A stretch of DNA of 64,000 nucleotides, taken from assembly GCF_033705735.1 (NCBI RefSeq), contig NZ_CP131131.1, positions 1,240,001 through 1,304,000 on the forward strand, in the 5' to 3' direction. The notes below the pieces were generated by a model. The model was not told the origin of the DNA. It ran no database searches and worked only from the letters and a program-made list of their open reading frames with translations. This stretch comes from Shinella zoogloeoides. GTDB taxonomy: Bacteria; Pseudomonadota; Alphaproteobacteria; Rhizobiales; Rhizobiaceae. The position numbers and the translations under genes are program-made. Below, in pieces: positions 26,871-36,421 of the stretch (position 1 is the stretch's first letter; each line of letters begins with the position of its first letter).

Positions 26871-27256
26871 ACTGCACCTCCTGCGAGCATCGCGCGCGCC
26901 AGTGCAAGTCCGGCCGCCACGGCGATGAGCGAAAAAATTACGGAAGCCCCGACATAAATCGCCGCCAGCCCCGCCTCGCCGCGCTCCCAGAGCAACGCCG
27001 CATCGAGCGAAAAGGCGGAAAAGGTGGTGAAGCCGCCGAGGACACCCGTCGTCAGGAACAGCCGCGCCTCCTGCGGCAGGTGGCCGCGAAAGGCGAAGAA
27101 GCCGGCGATCAGCCCCATCAGCAGGCAGCCCAGCACATTGATGACCAGCGTGCCTGCGGGAAAGGCCGTACCGACCAGCCGCGCCGCAAGCACATTCACC
27201 CCATGCCGCCCGGCCCCGCCGATGCCCGCGCCGAGAAAGACGATCAGATAGTTCAT
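26867..27256 (-). CDS. crcB: Fluoride ion channel CrcB (Fluc)
   Basis: A 129-residue, four-segment membrane protein. GAGIGGAGRHGVN near the start and GVLGGFTTFSAFSLD in the third segment are the Fluc signatures. It exports fluoride as a dual-topology dimer. A fluoride riboswitch and an intrinsic terminator lie in its leader. ATG 27256 is chosen since the longer ORF would run through the riboswitch. Confidence 0.94.
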   Translation of the reverse strand: MNYLIVFLGAGIGGAGRHGVNVLAARLVGTAFPAGTLVINVLGCLLMGLIAGFFAFRGHLPQEARLFLTTGVLGGFTTFSAFSLDAALLWERGEAGLAAIYVGASVIFSLIAVAAGLALARAMLAGGAV

Positions 27257-27295
27257 GCCCGTTGCCTCAAAGTCTGCGTTCGGTTTGCGGACAAC

Positions 27296-27316
27296 AAAAA
27301 ACCGCCCTCGGGCGGT
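27296..27316 (-). terminator. Intrinsic terminator in the crcB leader (riboswitch expression platform)
   Basis: On the minus strand ACCGCCC-GA-GGGCGGT forms a 7-bp GC-rich hairpin followed at once by a run of Ts. It lies between the fluoride aptamer and the crcB start, so without fluoride transcription should stop here. Confidence 0.85.
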
Positions 27317-27360
27317 CGCCAGAAACGCTCCCGCCGTCGACGGCCATCGCTGGCCGGTCT

Positions 27361-27412
27361 GGCAGGAGCTATCAGCCGGTGAACGGCAGTTGTCGGGGAG
27401 CTCCATCCCCAT
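27361..27412 (-). ncRNA. Fluoride riboswitch (crcB motif)
   Basis: Read on the minus strand, the leader has GGGGATGGAGCTCCCC, then a pseudoknot-like CAACTGCCG, then GGCTGATAGCTCCTGCC. This follows the fluoride aptamer pattern GGxGATGGxGxTCxCC ... CTGATxxCTCCTxC. It lies about 105 bp upstream of crcB with a terminator in between, as expected for fluoride-induced antitermination. Confidence 0.92.
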
Positions 27413-27432
27413 CCCACACGAAATTTCTAGGC

Positions 27433-27466
27433 GCTGGCGGAGCGGCTGTCAAACCGCTCCGCCAGC
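27433..27466 (-). terminator. Hairpin after the HdeD-like gene
   Basis: GCTGGCGGAGCGG and CCGCTCCGCCAGC form a perfect 13-bp stem with an 8-nt loop, 17 bp beyond the stop of the HdeD-like gene. A weak T-rich stretch follows on the minus strand, so it probably ends that transcript. Confidence 0.65.
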
Positions 27467-27482
27467 TTAAGGGCCGGGATGC

Positions 27483-28031
27483 CTACTTGCGCAGCGCCAG
27501 GCCGAAGGCGATGAGTGCCCAGCCCTGCATGGCAAGGTCGAAGGCGAGGAAGAGGCCGAGCAGCCAGAGGCTGTTGACCGGCCAGCCGAGGATGAAGACG
27601 ATGCCGGCGAGCGTGGTGACCACACCGCCCGCCATCAGCCAGCCCCAGCCGCTTTCCGGCCGCACGCGCCAAGCTGCAAAGATGCGGAAGACGCCGGCAA
27701 CGAGAAGGGCGGCCGCCATCAAGAGGGTCAGCACGGCCGAGGTCAGCACCGGATTGACGAAGGCCAGGACGCCGGCGGCGAGATAGAGAAGCGCGCTCAG
27801 CGCCCAGGAGATCGTCTCCCGCCAGGCCTTGACCTGGAAGGCATGGGCGAGATGCACGGCACCGCCGACGATCATCAGCATGCCGACATAATAGACCGAG
27901 GCGACCGTCGCCATGAACAGATTGGCGGCGGCGATGCCGCCGAAGACGAGCAGGACGACGCCGAGGGCGACGAACCAGCCCCATTTCGCACGCACTTCGG
28001 AGAGAGGGTTCATTCCGGGGGAGAGGACCAT
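27483..28031 (-). CDS. HdeD family membrane protein
   Basis: A 182-residue protein with six likely membrane segments. WGWFVALGVVLLVFGGIAAAN and YYVGMLMIVGGAVHLAHAF are typical of HdeD/DUF308 proteins, linked to acid resistance in enterobacteria. GAGGTG upstream supports ATG 28031. It is divergent from betI. Confidence 0.85.
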   Translation of the reverse strand: MVLSPGMNPLSEVRAKWGWFVALGVVLLVFGGIAAANLFMATVASVYYVGMLMIVGGAVHLAHAFQVKAWRETISWALSALLYLAAGVLAFVNPVLTSAVLTLLMAAALLVAGVFRIFAAWRVRPESGWGWLMAGGVVTTLAGIVFILGWPVNSLWLLGLFLAFDLAMQGWALIAFGLALRK

Positions 28032-28130
28032 GATGCACCTCGAAAAATGAATGAAAACAAAGTCAGCCTAGCACAGAATGGCGCGACTAAGCGACAGGCG
28101 ATTGCAGCGCCCCGCGGACGCCAGATTTTT

Positions 28131-28148
28131 ATTGATTGATCACTCAAT
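28131..28148. promoter_or_regulatory. BetI-type operator
   Basis: ATTGATTGATCACTCAAT is an 18-bp near-palindrome (16 of 18 positions symmetric, centre TGATCA) 34 bp before betI. A TetR-family site here fits choline-responsive BetI autorepression of the betI-betC-betB-betA transcript. Confidence 0.7.
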
Positions 28149-28182
28149 TAAAAATATCCTTGATCCAGATCAGGGGGACGAG

Positions 28183-28818
28183 ATGCCGAAGGTTGGGATG
28201 GAGCCGGTGCGGCGCAAGGCGCTGGTGGACGCGACGCTACGGGCGGTCGGGGACCATGGCTCGCTGACCGTGACCATGTCTGAAATCGCCCGTCATGCCG
28301 GCGTTTCGCCTGCCCTTGCACACCACTATTTCGGCTCCAAGGAACAGCTCGTCATCGAGACGATCCGCAGCCTCCTGCGCACGTTGCGGGCGGATACGGT
28401 TTCGGCCTTGCGGGAGGCCGCGACACCGCGCGAGCGGCTTTCGGCAATCATCCGCGTCAATTTCCAGGCGCACCAGTTCGCGCCGGAGACGGTGGCGGCT
28501 TGGCTTGCCTTCTATTCGGAGGCGCAGCGTTCGGAAGCGGTCCGGCGGCTGCTCGTCGTTTATGCGCGGCGGCTGAACTCCAATCTGCTTGCCAGCCTCC
28601 GGCAGCTTTGCCCCGACGGGCGCGCCGGCGAGATCGCGGACGGGGCGGCGGCGATGATCGACGGGCTCTACCTGCGGCAGGGGCTGAAATCGGCGCCGGT
28701 CAGCATCGAGTCCTCCATCGCGCTGACGGAGGGCTATCTCAATGCCCAGCTTGCCGCTGTCGCAGACCCCGCTTCCACCGCCGCTGGCCGACGACCATCC
28801 GTCACACAGGCGCGCTAG
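28183..28818 (+). CDS. betI: Transcriptional repressor BetI
   Basis: A 211-residue TetR-family protein: PVRRKALVDATLRAVGDHGSLTVTMSEIARHAGVSPALAHHYFGSKEQL matches BetI closely in the HTH. It represses the betaine synthesis genes and releases DNA when choline binds. It heads the bet operon; betC follows 38 bp later. ATG 28183 fits the family start MPKVGMEPxRR. Confidence 0.94.
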   Translation: MPKVGMEPVRRKALVDATLRAVGDHGSLTVTMSEIARHAGVSPALAHHYFGSKEQLVIETIRSLLRTLRADTVSALREAATPRERLSAIIRVNFQAHQFAPETVAAWLAFYSEAQRSEAVRRLLVVYARRLNSNLLASLRQLCPDGRAGEIADGAAAMIDGLYLRQGLKSAPVSIESSIALTEGYLNAQLAAVADPASTAAGRRPSVTQAR

Positions 28819-28856
28819 AGCTTCCGGATATTGCTCATTCATTTAAGGACCAGCCC

Positions 28857-30386
28857 GTGACCGCCAGCAAGCCGAACATCCTGATCGTCATGGTCGACCA
28901 GCTCAACGGGACCTTCTTCCCGGACGGGCCGGCGGAGTGGCTGCATGCGCCGCACATGAAGGCGCTCGCCGCACGCTCGGCGCGGTTCCGCAACAACTAC
29001 ACGTCCTCGCCGCTCTGCGCCCCTGCCCGCGCCTCCTTCATGGCCGGCCAGCTGCCGAGCCGCACACAGGTCTACGACAATGCGGCGGAGTACATTTCCT
29101 CCATCCCCACCTTCGCGCATCACCTGCGCCGCGCTGGCTATTACACGGCGCTGTCGGGGAAAATGCACTTCGTCGGGCCGGACCAGCTTCACGGCTTCGA
29201 GGAGCGGCTGACGACGGACATCTACCCGGCCGATTTCGGCTGGACGCCTGATTATCGCAAGCCGGGCGAGCGCATCGACTGGTGGTATCACAATATGGGT
29301 TCGGTGACGGGCGCCGGCGTCGCCGAGATCACCAACCAGATGGAATATGACGACGAGGTCGCCTTCCTCGCCAACCAGAAGCTCTACCAGCTCTCCCGCG
29401 AGAACGACGACCAGTACCGCCGTCCCTGGTGCCTCACCGTCTCCTTCACCCATCCGCACGACCCCTATGTGGCGCGGCGGAAGTTCTGGGACCTCTACGA
29501 GGACTGCGCGCACCTGATGCCCCAGGTGGACATGCTGGAGGAACCGGACCCGCATTCCGCCCGCATCCTGCATTCGTGCGACTATGCCAAGTTCGCGATC
29601 AGCGGCGAGGACGTGCGCCGCTCGCGGCAGGCCTATTTCGCCAATATCTCCTATCTCGATGAGAAGGTCGGCGAGCTTGTCGACACGCTGACGCGCACGC
29701 GCATGCTGGACGAGACGCTGATCCTGTTCTGCTCGGACCATGGCGACATGCTCGGCGAGCGCGGCCTGTGGTTCAAGATGAACTTCTTCGAGGGTTCGGC
29801 CCGCGTGCCGCTGATGATCGCTGGTCCCGGCGTGACGCCCGGCCTGCACCTTGCCCCCACCTCCAATCTCGACGTGACGCCGACGCTGTGCGACCTCGCC
29901 GGCATCTCCATGGACGAGGTGATGCCCTGGACGGACGGGGAAAGCCTGCTTCCGATCATCAACGGCGCGGAGCGCACGACGCCGGTGCTGATGGAATATG
30001 CGGCGGAAGCCTCCTATGCACCGCTCGTCGGCATCCGCGAGGGCAAGTGGAAATACATCCACTGCGAACTCGACCCGGAACAGCTTTACGACCTCGAAGC
30101 CGATCCGCACGAGCTGACCAACCTTGCGACTTCCGACAATCCGGTGATCCGGGCGACGCTGGACGCCTTCCGCCAGATGCGCGAGGCGCGCTGGGACATG
30201 GCTGCCTTCGATTCCGCCGTGCGCGAGAGCCAGGCGCGGCGCTGGGTGGTCTACGAGGCGCTGCGGAACGGCGCCTATTATCCGTGGGACCACCAGCCGC
30301 TGCAGAAGGCATCCGAACGCTACATGCGCAACCACATGAACCTCGACAATCTCGAGGAATCCAAACGCTATCCGCGAGGAGAATGA
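28857..30386 (+). CDS. betC: Choline-sulfatase
   Basis: A 509-residue type I sulfatase beginning with GTG (AAGGAC 7 nt upstream). The active-site C-A-P-A-R (Cys54, to be converted to formylglycine) lies in [10 protein letters not shown], and [13 protein letters not shown] and [12 protein letters not shown] are metal-site motifs. It hydrolyses choline-O-sulfate to choline and sulfate. Products feed betA/betB and, further along the window, the cys genes. Confidence 0.95.
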   Translation: MTASKPNILIVMVDQLNGTFFPDGPAEWLHAPHMKALAARSARFRNNYTSSPLCAPARASFMAGQLPSRTQVYDNAAEYISSIPTFAHHLRRAGYYTALSGKMHFVGPDQLHGFEERLTTDIYPADFGWTPDYRKPGERIDWWYHNMGSVTGAGVAEITNQMEYDDEVAFLANQKLYQLSRENDDQYRRPWCLTVSFTHPHDPYVARRKFWDLYEDCAHLMPQVDMLEEPDPHSARILHSCDYAKFAISGEDVRRSRQAYFANISYLDEKVGELVDTLTRTRMLDETLILFCSDHGDMLGERGLWFKMNFFEGSARVPLMIAGPGVTPGLHLAPTSNLDVTPTLCDLAGISMDEVMPWTDGESLLPIINGAERTTPVLMEYAAEASYAPLVGIREGKWKYIHCELDPEQLYDLEADPHELTNLATSDNPVIRATLDAFRQMREARWDMAAFDSAVRESQARRWVVYEALRNGAYYPWDHQPLQKASERYMRNHMNLDNLEESKRYPRGE

Positions 30387-30387
30387 C

Positions 30388-31851
30388 ATGAAAGCCCAAC
30401 CGAAAGCCTCGCATTTCATCGACGGCGAATATGTGGAAGACGTTGCCGGCACGCCCTTCGAGAGCCTCTACCCCGCCACCGGCGAGGTGATCGCCCGTCT
30501 CCACGCGGCAACGCCGGCCATCGTGGAAAAGGCCGTCGCCTCCGCCAAGCGCGCGCAGAAGGAATGGGCGGGCATGAGCCCCACCGTGCGCGGCCGCATC
30601 CTCAAGCGCGCCGCCGAGATCATGCGCGAGCGCAACCTCGAGCTTTCCGAATTGGAAACGCTCGACACCGGCAAGCCGATCCAGGAGACCATCATCGCCG
30701 ACCCGACATCAGGCGCGGACGCCTTCGAGTTCTTCGGCGGCATCGCGGCGGCGGGTCTCAATGGCGACTATATCCCGCTCGGGCAGGATTTCGCCTTCAC
30801 CAAACGCGTGCCGCTCGGCGTCTGCGTCGGCATCGGCGCGTGGAACTATCCGCAGCAGATCGCCTGCTGGAAGGGCGCGCCGGCGCTCGTCTGCGGCAAT
30901 GCCATGGTCTTCAAGCCCTCGGAGAACACGCCGCTCGGTGCGCTGAAGATCGCGGAAATCCTTGTCGAGGCCGGCCTGCCGAAGGGTCTCTACAACGTCA
31001 TCCAGGGGGATCGCTCGACGGGGCCGCTGCTCGTCAACCACCCTGACGTCGCCAAGGTCTCGCTGACCGGTTCCGTGCCGACGGGCAAGAAGGTGGCGGG
31101 CGCGGCCGCTTCCGACCTCAAGCATGTGACGATGGAACTCGGCGGCAAGTCGCCGCTCATCGTCTTCGACGATGCCGACCTTGAAAGCGCCATCGGCGGG
31201 GCGATGCTTGGCAACTTCTATTCGACGGGGCAGGTCTGCTCGAACGGCACGCGCGTCTTCGTGCAGAAGGGTATCAAGCAGAAGTTCCTCGCCCGCCTCA
31301 AGGAACGCACGGAAAAGATCCTCATCGGCGACCCGATGGACGAGGCGACGCAGCTTGGGCCGATGGTCTCGAAGGCGCAGCGCGACAAGGTTCTCGACTA
31401 TATCGAAAAGGGCAAGGCCGAGGGCGCGACGCTGCTGACAGGCGGGGGCATTCCCAACGCCGTTTCGGGTGAAGGCTATTATATCCAGCCGACCGTCTTC
31501 GCCGATGTCACCGATGGCATGACCATCGCGCGGGAGGAGATCTTCGGCCCGGTCATGTGCGTGCTCGACTTCGACAACGAGGAAGAAGTCATCGAACGCG
31601 GCAATGCCACGGAGTTCGGCCTTTCGGGCGGTGTCTTCACCACCGACATCACCCGCGCGCACCGCGTCGTCGACCAGCTCGATGCCGGCACGCTCTGGAT
31701 CAACACCTACAACCTCGCCCCCGTGGAAATCCCCTTCGGCGGCTCCAAGCAATCCGGTTTCGGGCGAGAGAATTCCCTCGCCGCGCTGGAGCACTACAGC
31801 GAGCTGAAGACGGTCTATGTGTCGATGGGCAAGGTCGAGGCGCCGTATTGA
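30388..31851 (+). CDS. betB: Betaine aldehyde dehydrogenase
   Basis: A 487-residue NAD-dependent aldehyde dehydrogenase. MELGGKSP carries the catalytic Glu and [12 protein letters not shown] the nucleophilic Cys; SNGTRVFV is typical of BetB. It oxidises betaine aldehyde to glycine betaine, an osmoprotectant. Only one base separates it from the betC stop, so the two are cotranscribed. Confidence 0.95.
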   Translation: MKAQPKASHFIDGEYVEDVAGTPFESLYPATGEVIARLHAATPAIVEKAVASAKRAQKEWAGMSPTVRGRILKRAAEIMRERNLELSELETLDTGKPIQETIIADPTSGADAFEFFGGIAAAGLNGDYIPLGQDFAFTKRVPLGVCVGIGAWNYPQQIACWKGAPALVCGNAMVFKPSENTPLGALKIAEILVEAGLPKGLYNVIQGDRSTGPLLVNHPDVAKVSLTGSVPTGKKVAGAAASDLKHVTMELGGKSPLIVFDDADLESAIGGAMLGNFYSTGQVCSNGTRVFVQKGIKQKFLARLKERTEKILIGDPMDEATQLGPMVSKAQRDKVLDYIEKGKAEGATLLTGGGIPNAVSGEGYYIQPTVFADVTDGMTIAREEIFGPVMCVLDFDNEEEVIERGNATEFGLSGGVFTTDITRAHRVVDQLDAGTLWINTYNLAPVEIPFGGSKQSGFGRENSLAALEHYSELKTVYVSMGKVEAPY

Positions 31852-31865
31852 TTTGATCGGAACTG

Positions 31866-32031
31866 CCCCTCATCCCGCTGCCGCGACCTTCTCCCCGCAA
31901 GCGGGGCGAAGGGGGCAGGACGCTAAGTTTTCCGCCACATCGAGGCGATGCGGATCGGAATGAGCGCTCGCCACATCTTCCTTCTCCCCGGCTTGCGGGG
32001 AGAAGGTGCCGGCAGGCGGATGAGGGGCTTA
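31866..32031. repeat. Intergenic palindromic repeat pair between betB and betA
   Basis: Two hairpin units in opposite orientation: CTTCTCCCCGC-AAG-CGGGGCGAAGG around 31889-31914 and CTTCTCCCC-GGCTT-GCGGGGAGAAGG around 31981-32006, flanked by CCCCTCATCC on the left and GGATGAGGGG on the right. It is the same family as at 5160-5297. Being inside an operon, it may tune the relative level of betA. Confidence 0.88.
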
Positions 32032-32054
32032 ACCCACGCAGGAAAGAAGCGGTC

Positions 32055-33707
32055 ATGCAGAACGCAGACTACATCATCGTCGGCTCCGGCTCGGCCGGCT
32101 CGGCGCTCGCCTACCGGCTTTCGGAAGACGGCAAGCATACGGTCATGGTGCTGGAATATGGCGGCTCGGATATCGGGCCGTTCATCCAGATGCCGGCCGC
32201 GCTGGCCTGGCCGATGAGCATGAAGCGCTATAACTGGGGTTATCTCTCCGAGCCGGAACCGCACCTCAACAACCGCAGGATCACCGCGCCGCGCGGAAAA
32301 GTGCTCGGCGGCTCGTCATCGATCAACGGCCTCGTCTATGTGCGCGGCCATGCGGAAGACTTCAACCGCTGGGAAGAGCTCGGCGCGCAGGGCTGGGCCT
32401 ATGCGGACGTGCTGCCCTACTACAAGCGGCTGGAGACCTCGCTCGGCGGCGAGGCGGGCTGGCGCGGCACCAACGGGCCGCTGCATGTCCGGCGCGGGCC
32501 GGTAACGAACCCGCTCTTCCACGCCTTCATCCAGGCCGGCCGGGACGCCGGCTTCGAGACGACGGAGGACTACAACGGCTCCAAGCAGGAAGGTTTCGGC
32601 CTAATGGAGCAGACGATCTACAACGGCCGGCGCTGGTCGGCGGCAAACGCCTATCTGCGCCCGGCGATGAAGCGACAGAACGTTTCCCTCGTGCGCTGCT
32701 TCGCCCGGAAAATCGTCATCGAAAATGGCAGGGCGGTCGGCGTCGAGATCGAGCGCAACGGCAGGATCGAGGTGGTGAAGGCGAACAAGGAAGTCGTCGT
32801 CTCGGCTTCGTCCTTCAACTCGCCGAAGCTCCTGATGCTCTCGGGCATCGGCCCGGCGCAGCATCTGAAGGACATGGGCATCGAGGTGAAGGTGGACCGG
32901 CCGGGTGTCGGCGCGAACCTGCAGGACCATATGGAATTCTATTTCCAGCAGGTCTCCACCAAGCCGGTCTCGCTCTATTCCTGGCTGCCGTGGTTCTGGC
33001 AGGGCGTGGCGGGCGCACAATGGTTGCTTTCCAAGGGTGGCCTCGGCGCCTCCAACCAGTTCGAGGCCTGCGCGTTCCTGCGCTCGGCGCCGGGGCTGAA
33101 GCAGCCGGATATCCAGTACCACTTCCTGCCCGTCGCCATTTCCTATGACGGCAAGGCGGCGGCCAAGAGCCATGGTTTCCAGGCGCATGTCGGCTACAAC
33201 CTGTCGAAATCGCGCGGCAACGTGACCCTGCGCTCGGCCGATCCGATGGCCGATCCGGTGATCCGCTTCAACTACATGAGCCACGAGGAAGACTGGATCA
33301 AGTTCCGCCATTGCGTGCGCCTCACCCGCGAGATTTTTGGCCAGAAGGCTTTCGACGAATTCCGCGGCCCGGAAATCCAGCCGGGTGACAAGGTGCAGAC
33401 GGATGAGGAGATCGACGCCTTCCTGCGCGAGCATCTGGAAAGCGCCTACCATCCCTGCGGCACCTGCCGCATGGGCGCGGCGGACGACCCGATGGCGGTG
33501 GTCGACCCGCAGACCCGCGTGATCGGCGTCGACGGGCTGCGCGTGGCGGATAGCTCCATCTTCCCGCATGTGACCTACGGCAACCTCAACGCGCCGTCGA
33601 TCATGACGGGGGAGAAAGCGTCCGACCACATTCTCGGCAAGCAGCCGCTGGCACGCTCCAATCAGGAGCCGTGGGTGAACCCGCGGGCGGCGGTGAGTGA
33701 TCGGTAG
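32055..33707 (+). CDS. betA: Choline dehydrogenase
   Basis: A 550-residue GMC flavoprotein: N-terminal FAD site [38 protein letters not shown], and the C-terminal [10 protein letters not shown] with the active-site His. It oxidises choline to betaine aldehyde at the membrane. Last gene of the bet operon; a strong hairpin follows. Confidence 0.96.
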   Translation: MQNADYIIVGSGSAGSALAYRLSEDGKHTVMVLEYGGSDIGPFIQMPAALAWPMSMKRYNWGYLSEPEPHLNNRRITAPRGKVLGGSSSINGLVYVRGHAEDFNRWEELGAQGWAYADVLPYYKRLETSLGGEAGWRGTNGPLHVRRGPVTNPLFHAFIQAGRDAGFETTEDYNGSKQEGFGLMEQTIYNGRRWSAANAYLRPAMKRQNVSLVRCFARKIVIENGRAVGVEIERNGRIEVVKANKEVVVSASSFNSPKLLMLSGIGPAQHLKDMGIEVKVDRPGVGANLQDHMEFYFQQVSTKPVSLYSWLPWFWQGVAGAQWLLSKGGLGASNQFEACAFLRSAPGLKQPDIQYHFLPVAISYDGKAAAKSHGFQAHVGYNLSKSRGNVTLRSADPMADPVIRFNYMSHEEDWIKFRHCVRLTREIFGQKAFDEFRGPEIQPGDKVQTDEEIDAFLREHLESAYHPCGTCRMGAADDPMAVVDPQTRVIGVDGLRVADSSIFPHVTYGNLNAPSIMTGEKASDHILGKQPLARSNQEPWVNPRAAVSDR

Positions 33708-33724
33708 TTCCATTGCCATCAAGA

Positions 33725-33752
33725 CACCGGGATCACTTCGGTGATCCCGGTG
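33725..33752 (+). terminator. Hairpin after betA
   Basis: CACCGGGATCAC-TTCG-GTGATCCCGGTG is a perfect 12-bp stem with a stable C(UUCG)G tetraloop, 17 bp after the betA stop. There is no T-run, so termination efficiency is uncertain; it may also protect the mRNA 3' end. Confidence 0.75.
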
Positions 33753-33782
33753 CTGCCTCACCTCGACGTTCCTCCGCTATCC

Positions 33783-33800
33783 GTTGGCGTAATTGCCAAC
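33783..33800. promoter_or_regulatory. Palindromic operator before the toxin-antitoxin pair
   Basis: GTTGGC-GTAATT-GCCAAC is a perfect 6-bp inverted repeat with a symmetric AT-rich centre, 28 bp before the toxin-like gene. It is a plausible site for autoregulation by the HTH antitoxin. Confidence 0.55.
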
Positions 33801-33828
33801 AAGAGCGCTTGATGGTATAAACACCAAC

Positions 33829-34131
33829 ATGCAGGCGAGTCTGATCCTCAAGACACGGCGACATATCGGCGAGGCCATGTTCGCCGACCTCGTGATATGG
33901 CGGGTGCCCGAGCCACTGCGCGGCAGCCCTCACCCCTTCAAGTATCGTCTGGCCTTCGTGGCCGATGGCATCTGCATGATGCGCTACGACAACGAAACCG
34001 GCAAAGGGGACCACAAGCATATCGGGGCCGAAGAGCACCCGTATGCCTTTCAGTCTATCGAGAAACTGCTGCTGGACTTTGATGCGGACATGAAAGGATG
34101 GATCGATGGAAACGCTGACCGTGAAGATTGA
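33829..34131 (+). CDS. TumE-like toxin (DUF6516)
   Basis: A 100-residue protein. LRGSPHPFKYRLAFVADGICMMRYDNETGKGDHKH and the PYAFQSIEKLLLDFDAD end match the TumE/DUF6516 toxin family. It overlaps the downstream HTH gene by 26 bp, the usual linkage for such pairs. The mode of action of the toxin is not known to me. Confidence 0.78.
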   Translation: MQASLILKTRRHIGEAMFADLVIWRVPEPLRGSPHPFKYRLAFVADGICMMRYDNETGKGDHKHIGAEEHPYAFQSIEKLLLDFDADMKGWIDGNADRED

Positions 34132-34465
34132 AAGCATGAAGGACGTGATCGCCTCCGCGGTCGATGCCGCGAAGCGGGCAGAGGCTGGCGAGGCCGTCGA
34201 GGCTCGATCCATCCTGTCCTTCGACTCGTGGGAGGCGATGCACCGGACGCTGGCGCCCAAGCGGACGGAGATCGTCATGGCAATGGCCGGCCGGGGTTCG
34301 CTCACCGTGCGCGAAGTGGCGAAGCTGGTGACCCGTGACATCAAGAACGTCCACGGGGATCTTGACATGCTGGCGAAGAGCGGCGTGATCGACAAGACCG
34401 AAAACGGCTTCGCCTTCCCCTACGACCGGATCCACTTCGAGTTCGACATGGAGGCGGCCGCCTGA
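34106..34465 (+). CDS. TumA-like HTH antitoxin (HVO_A0114-type DNA-binding protein)
   Basis: A 119-residue protein with a winged helix in its second half (LTVREVAKLVTRDIKNVHGDLDMLAKSGVIDKT) and a ~50-residue N-terminal segment that could bind the toxin. It is partnered with the overlapping TumE-like gene. It probably represses the pair through the palindrome at 33783-33800. Confidence 0.75.
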   Translation: METLTVKIESMKDVIASAVDAAKRAEAGEAVEARSILSFDSWEAMHRTLAPKRTEIVMAMAGRGSLTVREVAKLVTRDIKNVHGDLDMLAKSGVIDKTENGFAFPYDRIHFEFDMEAAA

Positions 34466-34486
34466 TCGGCCTGCCCAAAACCAGCT

Positions 34487-34513
34487 TATTGTCTACTAAA
34501 TTCATAGAATAAT
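34487..34513. promoter_or_regulatory. Imperfect dyad upstream of cysH
   Basis: An AT-rich imperfect inverted repeat, TATTGTCTA ... TAGAATAAT, sits about 155 bp upstream of cysH in otherwise GC-rich DNA. It could be the operator for a sulfur-responsive regulator. The rest of the 202-bp region between the antitoxin gene and cysH shows no gene. Confidence 0.35.
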
Positions 34514-34667
34514 ATCAAAGCTTTCCCCGGCGGCAGGATTTCTGCCTTGGGGCCGAGATGGAGAGATATTTGCTCTTCGTCCTCACGCTTTGGAAATCCG
34601 TTTTGCTGTCTGCCCTCCCCCAAGCCTGCGATAATCCGGCAAATTCTCGCAAAGGCTTGGAAACGGA

Positions 34668-35420
34668 ATGACTGCTCTTACCGGAAACGGGATCGCGGAA
34701 GCCCTGAACGACAAACTGGCCGGTCTCGACCTTGCCGGGCGCCTCGCGCTCGTGGCCGAACTTGGCGGGCGTGCCGTCTTCACCACCAGCCTCGGCATCG
34801 AGGACCAGGTGATCACCGCGGCCATCGGCACCGACCGGCTTGCCATCGACGTCGTGACGCTGGAGACGGGCCGGCTCTTCAAGGAGACCGTCGATCTCAT
34901 CGACGAGACCGAGGGGCAGTACGGCATCACCATCGCCCGCTACGTGCCCGTGCAGGACGATATCGACGCCTATGCGGCGCAGTACGGCCTCAACGGCTTC
35001 TATGAGAGCGTCGAGGCGCGGCATGCCTGTTGCAGCGTGCGCAAGCTGAAGCCGCTTGCGCGCGCGCTCGAAGGGGCATCCTTCTGGATCACCGGCCTTC
35101 GCCGCGGCCAGTCCGGCAACCGGGCGGATACGCCCTTTGCCGAACATGACGCCGAGCGCAACCTCATCAAGATCAACCCGCTGGCCGACTGGGACATCGA
35201 CCGCATCAAGGCCTATGTGGCCGACAATGCCGTGCCGGTGAACCCGATGCACGGTCGCGGCTACCCCTCCATCGGCTGCGAGCCGTGTACGCGCGCCATC
35301 AAGCCGGGCGAGCCCGAGCGCGCCGGCCGCTGGTGGTGGGAGAACGACGAGAAGCGCGAATGCGGCCTGCACGTCACCGAGGCCGCCGCCTCCACCATCC
35401 CGGCCCCCAGCGCGGCCTGA
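34668..35420 (+). CDS. cysH: Adenylyl-sulfate (APS) reductase, assimilatory
   Basis: A 250-residue reductase. Cys121-Cys122 and Cys204-x2-Cys207 form the [4Fe-4S] ligand set that marks APS-specific enzymes, and ECGLH (Cys232) holds the catalytic cysteine. It reduces APS to sulfite with thioredoxin. cysD and cysN follow at short spacing; no cysC/APS kinase is needed upstream of this step. Confidence 0.94.
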   Translation: MTALTGNGIAEALNDKLAGLDLAGRLALVAELGGRAVFTTSLGIEDQVITAAIGTDRLAIDVVTLETGRLFKETVDLIDETEGQYGITIARYVPVQDDIDAYAAQYGLNGFYESVEARHACCSVRKLKPLARALEGASFWITGLRRGQSGNRADTPFAEHDAERNLIKINPLADWDIDRIKAYVADNAVPVNPMHGRGYPSIGCEPCTRAIKPGEPERAGRWWWENDEKRECGLHVTEAAASTIPAPSAA

Positions 35421-35466
35421 CCCGAACAGCCCTCCCAAGGCATCCCTATCCGGAGTGAAGAGTTTA

Positions 35467-36420
35467 ATGTCCGATATCCGTAACGAGGCGGAAGCCAAGC
35501 CGAACGCCACGTCGAAGCCGCCGCTCGACCCGCATCTGAAGGCGCTGGAAAACGAAGCGATCCATATCTTCCGCGAGGTCGCCGCCGAATTCGAGCGTCC
35601 CGTCATGCTCTATTCGATCGGCAAGGATAGTTCGGTCCTGCTGCATCTCGCGCGAAAGGCCTTCTATCCGGGCCGCGTCCCCTTCCCGCTGCTGCACGTC
35701 AATACGGGCTGGAAATTCGCCGAGATGATCGAGTTCCGCGACAATATCGTCAAGGAATACGATCTCGACCTCATCGAGCACGTCAACCCGCGCGGCGCGG
35801 CGGAGAATGTCACGCCGTTCTCGCACGGCTCGGCGCTCTACACCGACATCATGAAGACGGAATCGCTGCGCCAGGCGCTCGACGCCGGCAAGTATGACGC
35901 GGCCTTCGGCGGCGCGCGGCGCGACGAGGAGGCCTCGCGCGCCAAGGAGCGCATCTACTCCTTCCGCACGCCGGATCATCGGTGGGACCCGCGCAACCAG
36001 CGCCCGGAACTGTGGAACGTCTATAACGGCATGATCCGCCAGGGCGAGAGCGTGCGCGCCTTCCCGCTCTCCAACTGGACCGAGGTCGACATCTGGCGCT
36101 ACATCCAGGCCGAGGATATCCCGATCGTGCCGCTCTACTTCGCGAAGAAGCGCCCCTATGTGGAGCGCGACGGCATGATGATCATGGCCGAGGATCCGCG
36201 CCTCGAACTGCTGCCCGGCGAGGTGAAGCAGGAAGGCGTCATCCGCTTCCGCACGCTCGGCTGCTTCCCGCTGACCGGCGCCATCCGCTCCAATGCCGAA
36301 ACGCTCGACGACATCATAGCCGAGCTGGAGACCGCCACCGTCTCCGAACGCCAGGGCCGCGCGATCGACCGCGACCAGTCCGGCTCCATGGAAAAGAAGA
36401 AACGCGAAGGGTATTTCTGA
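35467..36420 (+). CDS. cysD: Sulfate adenylyltransferase subunit 2
   Basis: A 317-residue PP-loop protein. [22 protein letters not shown] is the ATP-pyrophosphatase loop and [20 protein letters not shown] is typical of CysD. With CysN it makes APS from ATP and sulfate. ATG 35467 is used; a GTG four codons upstream is less likely. One base separates its stop from cysN. Confidence 0.95.
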   Translation: MSDIRNEAEAKPNATSKPPLDPHLKALENEAIHIFREVAAEFERPVMLYSIGKDSSVLLHLARKAFYPGRVPFPLLHVNTGWKFAEMIEFRDNIVKEYDLDLIEHVNPRGAAENVTPFSHGSALYTDIMKTESLRQALDAGKYDAAFGGARRDEEASRAKERIYSFRTPDHRWDPRNQRPELWNVYNGMIRQGESVRAFPLSNWTEVDIWRYIQAEDIPIVPLYFAKKRPYVERDGMMIMAEDPRLELLPGEVKQEGVIRFRTLGCFPLTGAIRSNAETLDDIIAELETATVSERQGRAIDRDQSGSMEKKKREGYF

Positions 36421-36421
36421 G

